DNA of 64,000 bases from Echinometra lucunter (lineage: Eukaryota > Echinodermata > Echinoidea > Camarodonta > Echinometridae): positions 13,653,241 through 13,717,240 of the forward strand of contig CM057153.1 in the NCBI GenBank assembly GCA_029962745.1. Direction: 5' to 3'. The notes below the pieces were generated by a model, which saw only the letters and a list, made by a program, of their open reading frames with translations, was not told the origin of the DNA and did not search any database. The translations under genes and the position numbers were made by a program. Shown one piece after another: positions 10,678 through 23,947 of the stretch. The stretch's first letter is position 1, and every line of letters begins with the position of its first letter.

Positions 10678-13600
10678 CTTATGTGTCTTCTGTTGGAGTA
10701 TATGCCGCCAGGAGGTCTGTCATCTCTCAGCCGAATATCAACTTCAACTTATAATAGCCAGGCAGCAAAGTTTTCGAGGCTTTCTACCATTCAAAGTCGT
10801 CTTTAAAACACTTCACTGAGATTCTTAGTGCAAACCAAGCAATATTATGAAGAATAACAAAGAGATTGTCTCACATTTTGAAAATGAAATAAGATTGATC
10901 AAATGAGACATTGAATAGAATGTATACCTTTGAAGCACTTTAGTCGAGTGTTACCAAGGAACCGTTGAGAGATAAGCAGGGACCAAATCTGCGGAGGGGA
11001 CCATATCTTGTCACACCATCTCATATCGATCTGAAATCCGACATGCGAGCAGCATTAGTAAACAAAACCAAGCTCACGGAGCATGACTTGCTGAAGAGTT
11101 AGTGACGGGCGTACAATAATTATTCAGATCTTGGAAAACCTTGAGACACTTGTTTTGTTTTTGGAAAATATTTACTCACATTAAAGTGAAAAACGAAGGT
11201 CATTTCCAAATTCCTCACGTAACTGTGGTAAATGCTTGGTGGTGGATTTCTATCGAACTCTCGTCAACCTCAGGCACTGAAGCCTTCACCTCTTTTCCAC
11301 CTTAAACGGAATTCTTCTTCAAGTCTTTAATTCTCCTTAAGATGCCAGAGTTCATGTCTAGGCCGAGAGCTGAGATGAATGAGTGAGCTGATATTGTTTG
11401 TTTGTATCGCCTTTTCCCTCTTTTTTTTCTGTTTTGGAGGTGACAATAAAAAGAAACCTTTAATACTTTGCTGGTATAGCAAAATTTTGAGAGAAATATT
11501 GGTTTGCAGGAATCGCGTAGTAGTAGGCTAAATACGAAACGATTACTTTAGTATATATGTCTTTCCTGCATGATTGTCAATTTCAAATAAGTTTATGTTC
11601 TTCCAGTCAACCTACTCGTTTCATTTAACCATTAAATCAAATCTATTCCAGAGGCCTACGGCCGATTTACGCCTGTGTTTCCAAAGCTCCGCTTCCCTAT
11701 GTTTTACTGTATTGAGTTCTGTTTTCAAACCAATGTATGCATTACTTCCGATGTCATACACGCTGAAACGTGTGTTTTTCTCAGAGGGAAAATGAATGTG
11801 ACTTTCAATAAAGAAATTCCCTTCTTTCTCCTTTTCAAGAGTAATAGACGCTTAGGGTGTCCTTTTACGCCGAAAGTACGATACACCTCCTCTCTTGCAA
11901 TCATTTCCTTACCCCCTGGACTCAATCTTTGCGCCGTTTCTGACATTTTTCGATCCAGGATACATCACCATTGTCAGAGGAGGATTAACCTTTAATAACT
12001 TGGGGACACTCCCGTTCCCCTTACTACCAAGATGCTTCACTGTCCGTTCCGCCTTTACCCTCATTTGGCACTCATCCAGAAGATATTACCCTCTCACATT
12101 GCCCTTCATATACCACTGTCATAGGTTGTCTACGCACTCCTCAATCACCACCTGCGCGATCAGGATTTAGGGGGAAATTCGGTCCGACAACCCCACACAC
12201 TTTAAGAGCAATGATTTCTTTTTTCGTCTGTAGAAGTAAGAAAGCGATATTTCAAGTATGAAATTACATTTGTATTCCAAAAATAGTCACTGAAGCTTAT
12301 GCTGCTGGTCTGTTCACATCAAAGTGGCTGAAAATACACAGTACAGAGACAGAATGTAATTTTTGAAACATAAAGAAGAATCATTTCATTTCAATTCAAA
12401 CACATTTATTTCCAATTACTCAAATAAATAGCAAAACACCAAATTGACATTCTTGGTACTGATAACAAAATATGTCATAATATACAATCATCGTAATTAT
12501 ATAAATAATTGGAGGACACACCTCTAAAAGCAAAAGCTTGGGTCGAGGGTGCCCTAGGACATAATAAATATGTATAATTATATAGAACAGAAGTGCCATC
12601 AATGATTAAACGCCAATGCTAATTGACCATGACTAAGTCTTTCCATTAGCAGAATGAACAAACCATCAATCATGACAGCGGAAGTTTACCACACCATACC
12701 AGAGGAGAAGAAATCTTTGTGATATATATATAAGGCCTAAAAATGTCGGCTGGAGCATTTTACCTTTCATGTTTTATGGGACTGCAGGTCAATACTACAC
12801 CTTTCTGGGAGATGAAATACTGCATAACATCATTACGCTGTATTCGAGTAACCAATGGTAACTATAACAACTGGAAAAGAGCGTACCATTTCTGTAATCG
12901 CATCTTTAGCTTATGTTTTTACGACCTACATAGAGAAAGGGGATTCGTCAAAAACATCTCAAGGGCCCTTGAAAGGTTGACTCATATTGAACACCATAAT
13001 AGAACATGAAAATGGTCACGGAATGAGGATGATATTCACGTGGGTACATGGGCGGGAACCATGACATGAGGGGACGGCAGGGACGCTCCCTCTTCACAAA
13101 TTAATCTGGGGGCCACCCAACCGCCATTTTGTAACCTGTGATCGTGATATAATTATGCAATAAAAAATGGAATTTAGGATTTTCAAAAAGGTGACCGGGG
13201 AAGCTGAGGATCTTTTTTGTCAGCGAGTTTGGGGGTATGAATAGGCAATGAGAAAGAAAAAAGAGGACAATTTTTCGCTACCAATCAGAAAATTTCACAT
13301 GTGCCCCCGCACCTATCAAGACATGGGTATGTCAGTTAGTACTTTGCTGTAAAGAGGGGTGGGTTTAAAAAAGAAACCATACTATGTGAATCTTGCATAC
13401 AGCTCACAAGTTATCCCTCTATCGTTTATAAAGTAGATGTCAAACAGGAGTTTGCAATAATCACTACCGAAGTGAAAGATAACATTACGCAATTCAAAGT
13501 TTGCTCACTAGCAGAATACCGATTAATCAAAGCACAAATAAGGATATAGATTAGTATTATTATGTTTGTTTATGGGATTGCTGGAGTCGCCTAATATCGC

Positions 13601-15226
13601 GTTATCAGTTTCCATATGCACAAAAGCTTACAGTTTGATTATAATTATTTGTGACGAGTGCGACATCTCATCAACATTTATCAATCCATGTGAGTCTCTG
13701 AAAATCAATATCAGTGATCATATGCTACAATCAAACCATTATCTAATTAGGGCTTCAGTCAATATCATTGATTTCACTAACGGGGGGGGGGGGGGGGTCA
13801 AAAGCAGTTTGCAAAGTTATGCATGACTTAACGAACGATTTGAATATATAAACCGAAAGGGATGCCCAAAGGTTTTTCCAGACGTTTTAATAAAGTTTGA
13901 CTGCAATTCCCATAATCTCATGGCACAATATATACTTAGCAATAAAAAAAATATACTTAGCAATAAATATGTGTGCAAACAAAATAATGCTAAACTTTTC
14001 TGGATATTTCACCTTAATCTGATGAGATTTGTAATGATTGTGAGTTCCGCTTAATTGGCTTGCCATATTTAAGTCGTTCATAAAGTCTTTCGTAACTTTC
14101 CGAACAGCTTTATGAAACAACCCCTGGTTTCACAATATGTTTACGAGACAGCAACACCCACAGTACGAGTACGTATGCAAATATTACATGCAAATATGAA
14201 GCGAAATATTGTCGAATGGATTTTTAAAATTATTATTATCAGTATTCAGAAATAGACATTGTTTTGCCCTAGCCATGCTAGCTCCTCCTCCCACGAAGGA
14301 AGGTGCCGCCCTTGTAAGCATGTTTATCGTGGCTTTAGAAATGACCCCAACTACAAAACTTATTTTCAAGGTTAAGGGTGCCCAACATCCAATGAGCTCA
14401 CCTAGAATTTTTGAGCAGCCAAGTAATTTGTTATCAGCTTCACAAGTATCCAGAGCCCTGTTGTTGTTGCTGTTGTTTAGGGGAGTTTTTTTTCAATTGT
14501 TGCATTCACAACTCTCTTAACGTACAAGTCAGAAATAGGAAAAACACGTCTAGATTATTACATCCCACACTTTCACATATACACACGCACCCACATCCTC
14601 ACAGGTACGCACACACACACACACACACACAAGTTTAAACGGACTGACGCCCACTGTACGATTGAACGGCGTTGAACTTGTACCTCTCAGAGCGTTACCA
14701 ATTGACAAGGGTAGGTCACTAATTAATCCAAAATACCCCGAAGTTATCAATAACTTAAGCACTCTTACACCTGACAGGTCCATTACCCGTATGTAGCTCT
14801 ATTTTGTGGTTTTCTCATCCACCTCTCGATTCAGTCTGGTGCATGCCTGGTAGAGTCATCTCCTTAATGTTGCTCTCTTTTGGTGTTCCGTCATCCGTGA
14901 ATGAGTTCAAACTTCTGAATGGGAGGTGATATTAAGTGACTATTCCCTCTGGATAATTATTAAACGTTAAAGCGTGATAATATAGGAAACTAAAAGACTT
15001 CCTCAATGGGTTTAACAGCATTTTAGGTTACATATGACTGACTTTGAACTTTTGAACTTGTGGTTATTGTCTCTCCGGCTGTCTTGATAATATTAACCTC
15101 TTCTCATGCATTCATCCAGCATGTGCGAATGACAAGCTTTGCTGCCTAATCTCGATTTTGTAAAAGATATTTGATAAGGCCCCAAATATGATTTTCACCG
15201 GAAGTGAAACACATTGTACTACTTGC

Positions 15227-15230
<4 letters not shown>
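10678..15230. other. Intergenic, no gene recognised
   Basis: Simple repeats include a poly-G run at about 13784 and an (AC)n run at about 14610-14631. The ORFs of 60-106 codons show no domains. A TATA-like string followed by a short hydrophobic ORF near 12720-12790 was examined as a possible signal exon. It was dropped because its splice phase does not fit the carbonic anhydrase gene. Confidence 0.5.
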
Positions 15231-15610
<380 letters not shown>

Positions 15611-15807
15611 TGATAATAATATACTCTTACTTCTGCTACTTCTATGACTATCAGTACTTCTATTACTACTATATGCACTGGTACCTTAAAAAAAAATAGC
15701 TCTGAAAAAAAAAGTGGTCCAACGCGAGTAGAAATGAAAGTCGCGAATTAAATGAAAATCAATTTCCATTACACTATGGACACATTTTGTTTTTTACAGT
15801 GCAAACG

Positions 15808-17063
15808 ATGAACTCTTCTTTTGCTGTTATTTTATTTTTTTTAGGCTGGTCGTATCATGGTGCTAATGGCCGTGATACCTGGCATCTGATCAACGGTAGC
15901 TATTGTAATGGTACGTCGCAATCTCCAATCGACCTCATAAGCGATGATGCCACCACCGTCGATCTTGGGCGCTTCACTCTTAGCGGGTACGACTCAATCA
16001 ACCCCAACATGGACATGGACAACAACGGACATGGAAGTAAGTACTATGACTATAATAATGGTGAATAAATTACTATATATCTAGTATGGTTAGTGGGATT
16101 CCGAATAGACAGGGCGGTAAGGATGGGCAGAATGACTATATCATGATCAATGAATTCACCATATCATGATGAATAGCATTCTGCAGAGAATGACATGGCG
16201 GCAAGGATGATTTTTGTGGGACAGTATCTTGATGAATAAATAATTAATACCCATGTATGAACAGTATTCTGCAGAGAATAGGCATGACGGTAAGGATGAC
16301 ATGTTTAATGAATAATATCCTGTAGAGAACAAATCTCCTAATGCTTGTGCTTGTCTGATTCTATTTCAAGTATGATGAAGTGGCAATGCCTATTTTGATA
16401 AAAAATAAAGTTATGATCGATTCGATAATGAAAATGTAAGACATAAATTCGCCATCCTTCTTAGGAAGAATGGAACATGTCTGACATACATATCAAGTTC
16501 AAGTGTTTTTTGTTTATCATGTATTAAAAAAAAATATTACAAGTATAACATGAAAATAATTTTTTTGATATACAAAACTGAGATAAGTTGGTACTAAACC
16601 TTAAATACATACACGAAACCTAACATGGTTATACAAGAAATAAGAAGGAAACGTGAGAAATGTGGAACCATGCAAAAGAGGTAGAGCTTGTAAAATATTA
16701 GTCCCTCGGTGATTAAATACAGTCTGCATCTTATAATAAAAGAATACTCAATTCAGTTCAATTCAATTCAATTGTTATTTTCGTCCAAATTTAGATGGAA
16801 ATCCATTTCGAGATTTTACATAGATGTATTGCGTAATTCATATCAAAATCGTGAATAAAAAGACATCAAAAAGCGTGAAAGAGAAACTTACAAATAATCA
16901 CATTCAAAATGTAAAAGATTATAGAAAACATAACATGACATCGACACAATGCACAGATGTACATAGTAAAAAGCCTTTGAAAATTGCAACATTACTTGGT
17001 TTCAAAGTACCCCAATCCCTGCATCCCCCCCCCCCCCCCCCCGTACACACCCGAAGAGAATGA

Positions 17064-17112
<49 letters not shown>

Positions 17113-17190
17113 AAAGAGAGACAAAGGCAGAGAAAGGGGGAAAGAAAAAGACAGAGAAGAAATAGAGAGAGAGAGAGAAAGACAGAGCGG

Positions 17191-17242
<52 letters not shown>

Positions 17243-20200
17243 CGAAGAAGGAACCCCAACACACAGTACGGGCAAATACGAATTCAGAGATATTGCACTA
17301 ATGCACTGGTTATATCTTTACTATCTTAAGAGAAAGAATAAAAAGAGGATGAAACATCATGAAAGAGGAGTGATGTAACTGTTAGGCCCGACAAGTAGTA
17401 AATTAATTCAGTAAATTTCCCATTTCCTACACCGAAAAACCTACAATGGGAGGTCATATCACATAATAATGACAAATAGACTCAACCATCCCGGTTACAG
17501 ACATGGATATTGCACTTGGTGAGGACAGGTTTGCCAGTCTTAATTTGTTCATTCTGCGCATAATTATTTGCAAAAGTTTCATGTTGTTGATATCAATACA
17601 TGCAAATCGTGTATTATCCATTCTTCCATGACAACGAACTTAAAAGCTTAGCACACTTCAATGAACATGATGAACATAGCAATTCACAACATGCATTCAT
17701 GAAGAGGAAACCAAGAAGAAGAAGAAGAAGAAGAAGAAGAAGGAAAATAAGAAGAAGAAGAGAAGATGGATGAAGAGAGAAAGAATGAAAAGAGAAAGAA
17801 TAAAAAGAGGAAGAAGACGAGGAAGAAGGAAAATAAGATGAACAAGGAGAGGGAGAAGAAGGAAAAAAGAGAGGAGAAAGAAAAGAGGAGGAAGACGAAA
17901 TAAAAAAAAGAACATGTAAGTTGACAAGAAATATAAAAGGAGAGAGGGGAATAGAAAAAAAATAAAGAGAGAGAGAGAGAAAGAGGATGAAGTTAGTATG
18001 CTGCATGATGATGATAGTGATAGTAGTCATAAGCGGAGTGAATGAGACCAGCTGGTCCTCAAATCACAATATTTGGATCAGAAATTCTTTTAGTGATTAG
18101 CTTAAAGGCTTTCACGTGATCATTGGTATTTTCAGCTATTTCGGAATGTTGGCATGAAGGTTTACTATTTGGAAAATGACGTCACTCTTATGACGACATT
18201 TTCCAAATAGTATAAAAATTATACTATTTGTGAAATGACGTCACAGTACGCGAAATCTATGCGCGAAATGAAAATTCAGTGGGCATACGAGAGCTCGAGT
18301 GACCACCATGGGTAACCCTCGTGGTGTCACGGCTAACTGCGTTTCTCAGTTTCTGATCAATTTGCAGTTTATCCGTACAACGTTTAGTGCCATAAAGTAT
18401 TCGATAAGACATAAACATGAAATAAAGAATATTAATTTGATGTGACCCGACTGATTTATTTACAAGGTAAAAACCCACTTCACCAACTCTGCTGATTTAC
18501 AAAGGGGCCGTGTATCATCAATCAAGAAAAATACGAATACATGTCAAACAAACTATGAATACATGCAAGAAATGTAAGAAAACAAAATACATGTAAAAAA
18601 ACATATAAATCTTGATCCAAAATATAAAACATATATACTCACCATAATTTCGAGTTTCTGGATAAAACTATGGGCCTCGATGCCTCCAATAGTACCATTC
18701 ACTTCGGGGCTGCGCCCCCCAGTGAATAGTACTATTTCGGAGTCACCTCTTGCCCATAGTTTTAACCAGAAACTCTCAAGGCAAAGTATATTTGTATACT
18801 ATTACTTCCAATTTAAAATTCCATTCAAATCAAACTGCATTCTGATCAGAATTACAGTCATATCAGATCAAATCAGAAATTACATTCTACATTTCAAAAG
18901 CCCACCTTTAAAACGTATGTCATGTTTTAACATTTCAGGTGAACTTTATTGATATCAGTTAGCATGTCTTGTTAAAGGCTCTAATAGCAAAAGGAATAAA
19001 TGAATTCAGAATAACAATTTGTCCTGCACTTTGCAGACTGAAGTCGTTTGCCTGATCTCATCCAGCAAAAGCATGGATGAAGAGGGTGTTGGGGATCTTT
19101 CATAATATTGTCAACTTTCTTAAGAATTCGGACAGAGCAAGTATCATCTAGTATGAAATTATCACCAACTATTTTGCCTGCTTGGTTCAACAACCTTTGA
19201 ATTTTTGTTTGGTCACACTTTCTTAAACTACAGTACCAGGAGAGGCAGCCATAATAAATAAATAATTTTTTATATACAAAATGTGGAGTATTACACATAT
19301 GTGAATACATGTGGTTTTAACCAGCCTATACCGGATGCCCCCCCCCCCCCAAGAAAAGCGGCGGTTTTCTGTACTTTGCCTTCAAAAAGTATATAATTTT
19401 CTTACATCATTGAGAAAAGCATCTTCTACTGAACAGAATGATACCAAGATCATTGAATTTGGTTAAGTTATTTTTTTATTCTATGCCCGTTTCTTAAAAT
19501 ACAGTCATTTTCAAATTTCGCATGTTTTTGGCGATTGATGATTCGGTCGAAGATTCTTTACCCAGTGATGCAAACAAATTATAAACATTTTGAAGGCAAA
19601 GTAATTAAAGGAGAATGCAACCCAGACATCAGTGTGCTTCCAGTGAATGAAGAAGAACAAGAAGAGTAAACAGTGAAACTTTGAGAAAAATCGGACAATT
19701 TGTTCAAGAGTTATGAACTTTGAAAGTTAAGTAGATCCTTATTATGGGGATCCTTTAATTGGCAACTTTGCCAGCATCTGTGATGTCATCGTGGAGAACT
19801 CTCCATTCATTTTGTACACAGAATTTAACATTTTCTTTATTTTCAAGAAAAATAAAAATTCTTTTGATTTATTGTTTGAGTATGACATGGCTAAATCAAT
19901 TCTGCAAGCATTTTGGGAAGAATTATGTTGATTCCTGACTTGAAATTTCATGTAAATCAATTTTTTTGAAAAATTATGTACAAAATGAATCGAGAGTTGT
20001 CCACGATGACATCACAGATGCTGGCAAAGTTGCCAATTCAAGGATCCCATAATCACGATAATAAGATTTTAATGAAACTTTCAAAATTCATAACTCTTGA
20101 ACAGATTGTCCGATTTTGCTCAAACTTTCACTGTTTACTCTTCTTGGTCATCTTTATTCACTAAGAGCACGCTGATGCCTAGGTTGCCTCCTTTAAAATC

Positions 20201-22072
20201 CGTCGTTCAGTTTTCCACCAATTTTTTTTTTTTCTTGGACTATTTAGTAACTGTCCGACTGCATGAGGAGGTTACCGAGCTCTACCGGCTTTCTGGAGGC
20301 GGTCTCCCTTCCACCTACACAGCTACACAGTTCCACTTCCACTGGGGGTCTGTGAACACTCAGGGATCCGAGCATCATTATAATGGCAATGCCTATGCTG
20401 CTGAGGTGAGTGCATGCAGTCAGATGATTGGAGATCAGGGTCGTCACCAGATGGAGGTGGTGACCCCAGGACATGCGTGACCAGGACTGATTGTGGAATT
20501 TCGATTTGAACAGGCCCCTCAAACTTCACAAACCTCAGACCCCATAAAAGTGACCAAAATGACCAAACTACCGTGTAATCCTTTGGGACAAATGTACCAC
20601 CCCACCCGAACCGCGGCCTGTCCGACCCCGGTTGATCCCCTCTTTTATTGTTATGAGTTTGATATTTTCCATGACTTTTATCCCTTTGTCTGTATATTAA
20701 AAGGGGGGAAACCTAGATTTTTTGTTTGACAAACTCGAATTAGATTTGTTTCCACATTTTTTATTGGCTAGCAAAGGAACGTATGAAATTAATTAAGAAG
20801 AAAGCGAACAAGTGCACATTACTGACTGTGAAATTTTGGCAAACCCGCACAATGATTAAAAATGTTATCTTTGAGAAGTACCAATTGAATAAGCGATTTA
20901 GTTATGGCCCACCGTCTTTTCGTGTCATCTGACCACTAATTCATTTTCCAAAATATTATTTTCCTCGTTTCCAAGATTATTTCAGACATTATAATGGTCT
21001 TTACAATCATAACTTCCAACACAATGATTAGATGAATGTTTATTTCCCAAAAAAGGGAAATGGAAAATCATATTTACTTAATGGCATATTTTAAATGAGT
21101 TGATGTAGGTGAATATATCATGGTTCTTCCATTTGTATCATTTGAGGAAAAATAATGTTCGTCAAAATTCACTCAACAATAAAAATGATAATCATATAAT
21201 CAGTGAGTCATTTATTCATACAATGTTTTTGTTTTTTATTGTTGTGTTTTGTTTTTTTTTTTGGTTGGTTTTTACTCCAGCTGCACATGGTACACTACGA
21301 CAAGTCCAAATACAGCGATCTCGTTGATGCCTTGACCAGCTTAGAATGGGACGCAGTCGCAGTACTGGGTGTTTTCCTTGAGGTAAGAGCGCCCACGTGT
21401 GTTCAAAATCGTCTTACATACCCGTCCGTCATCATGGCGACGTATGAATGTACTGCTGGTGAAAATATCACACGAGACGTCAAATGCTGACTTTGGGACC
21501 GCGAGATGAGTCTTTCCGGTCTTTCCTGGATCATGAAAAAGTGATATCTCTTTAAAAGTGATTATGAGATAGAATAACAGAGTACTGGTGCACAGGGCAC
21601 AAGTTTGTCCACGCACCACCACTTACCACAACAACGACAATAACAGAGTAAACAATTAAACCTTTAATACATAGCCTGTCGTTTAATTTCTTTCAGAGGC
21701 TTCATTGGCGCAATGACACAATGTCATTCACGTATCGCGTGAGTCAGCCCTAAGGCCCAGAAGTGCACAGAAGATGTTATTATTGTTATTGTTATAAAAA
21801 TGTGTCCTGGGCCTCGTAACACAAAGATTTGCAGTCAATCGCAAAATTGTAACAGCCAATCAAGATCCTTGTTTCATGGGCATCTCGTTCAAAAAGATGA
21901 CCCTGGGCCAATCAGAATGGTTGCTTTAAATTTGCAATCGATCGCAAACCGTTGAGTTATGGGCCCCTGATTATCACTGTCACCTGTATTATCATTATGT
22001 GATTAATCATCTTTATTATTATTAATTTTGCTTTTGTTATGTTATCGCCTCTCTCTTTTTCCTCCTCATCGC

Positions 22073-22125
<53 letters not shown>

Positions 22126-23885
22126 TCTCTCTTTCTCTCTCTTTCTCTCTTTCCCTCTCCCTCTCTTTCTTCACTTTTCGTTCTGCAGATTGGTGACGAT
22201 GACAACGCTGCTTTTGAAAACTTTCTCCAATACATCCCAAATATTGCCAACTACTCTTCGGGCAACAGATCCCTTGGCCAGGGCAATCTTCCATCGTTCT
22301 CCATCCGTTCCGTCCTGCCCTTTGACGTTTCCCGTTTCTGGCGTTACAACGGTTCCTTGACCGTGCCCAACTGCTATGAGTCTGCCATCTGGACTGTGTT
22401 TGAGGACACCATCACCATCTCCCAATCTCAGGTCAGTTAGAACATGGGCATCGTCAGAGCAAACCAAAAAATTTTGAACAACAACACATGCACACGTTGG
22501 TTTGAATATGCATAGAGCACATCACTTTATTTGAAATACGATAAAACAGCAATGTAGATAAAAATGCCTTGCTCAAGGGCATAAGTGCCGTGCCGGGGAT
22601 CGAACCCCGGACCTTCGCGTCTCCAGTCAAGCGCCTTAAACCACTCGACTACGGCACGACTACTAAAACCAAACCAAAATATTGGCTAGGAATACTTATC
22701 TTAGATTCCAATTTGTGGTTCCCTTTTCCTTCCAGTGAAGAAGTACTTTGGTTCCATCCACAGATATTTTCATTGACACATGTTTTTCCTTTCGTTGGTT
22801 GTAGGCAATATTGGCGAGAACGCTTCTTCTAGCTTTGAGCGCAGGGTGGAAGATCGGTGCGGAACTATGATCCGGCTTTGGGCTGGCTGATCCTAGGCAG
22901 CGTTGGTAGCTTGCGGTTGACGTTGGCGTTGACGCAGCATGCAAGGACTTGGTTCGTGTCATGCATGTAAACGAACTTGGCGATAATGGCGCGTGGGGGC
23001 GGAGGTCCACTAGCCTGCATTGAGTTTACGCGTTGGGGAAGGCGATGTACGTTCACCATGGTGATATTGGCGGCGTCGGCGGTGTCTTTGCCAAGGTGGA
23101 TGAACGTGCTGCGAAGAGTGGTTGCGACGACTTCATTTTGAGGCTCTGCCACTCCGTTGAAGAGAAGGTTTGTACGCTGGCCATGGATTTCCATAAGCGT
23201 AATTGTATCCTCTAGCTTCGATATTTCGTCGGCCATTTTTCTTTCCATGTCCGGCACCGGCGTAAATCCACTTTCAGGAGTGGGGGGATGATCGTTTTTT
23301 GGTTTTTTTTGCCAATTTTTTTTTTCTGTCGAACTCACACTTAAGTATAAACACACGCCCTCCCCCACCTGCACAGAGCGAAGCGAGTTAGCCAAAAATA
23401 TGCGCTTTTCTGGTTTTAGTTCGCATTTTCATATAGAAATTCTAAAATATCATGGTCGTTTATGACAGATTATTAAAATTTGATTAATTGATTAATTTAG
23501 ATATCATTTCTTCCTTAAAAAGTGGGGGGATATTTGTACACGCCATCCCCCCCCCTCAAAAAAGTGGGGGATATATCCCCCCATCCCCCCCCCCCCGGGA
23601 TTTACGCCAATGATGTCAGGAATCTTTTTTTGGTCGATTTCTGTCAACGTGTCGGAGTTCATGGACACGGACATGGACCCAGAGCCTCACTTCTTCATCA
23701 ATATCCCTGGCGCTCCCAGGATGTTTTGTAGACCACATTTTAGGCCTTGGTCACCCTTGATCGATAACGGTATCGATATAACGAGATAGAGCTGCTTTAC
23801 CATTAAAAGACAGCAAAGCGCAATACTCGTCCTTACACACCATATTGCAGAGTGTACCTTTCATTTGAAATGTCGTTATTACTGC

Positions 23886-23947
<62 letters not shown>

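Noticed and set aside
12720..12790. TATA-like string and short hydrophobic ORF as signal exon of the first carbonic anhydrase
   Set aside because: The candidate donor after CTGCAG is not in phase 1, which the next exon requires.
16919..17329. Ser/Leu and Arg/Glu-rich ORFs
   Set aside because: They come from an AG dinucleotide tract and have no splice or domain support.
22569..22832. 87-codon plus-strand ORF
   Set aside because: It overlaps the tRNA-like repeat and the reverse of a LINE ORF1 remnant.
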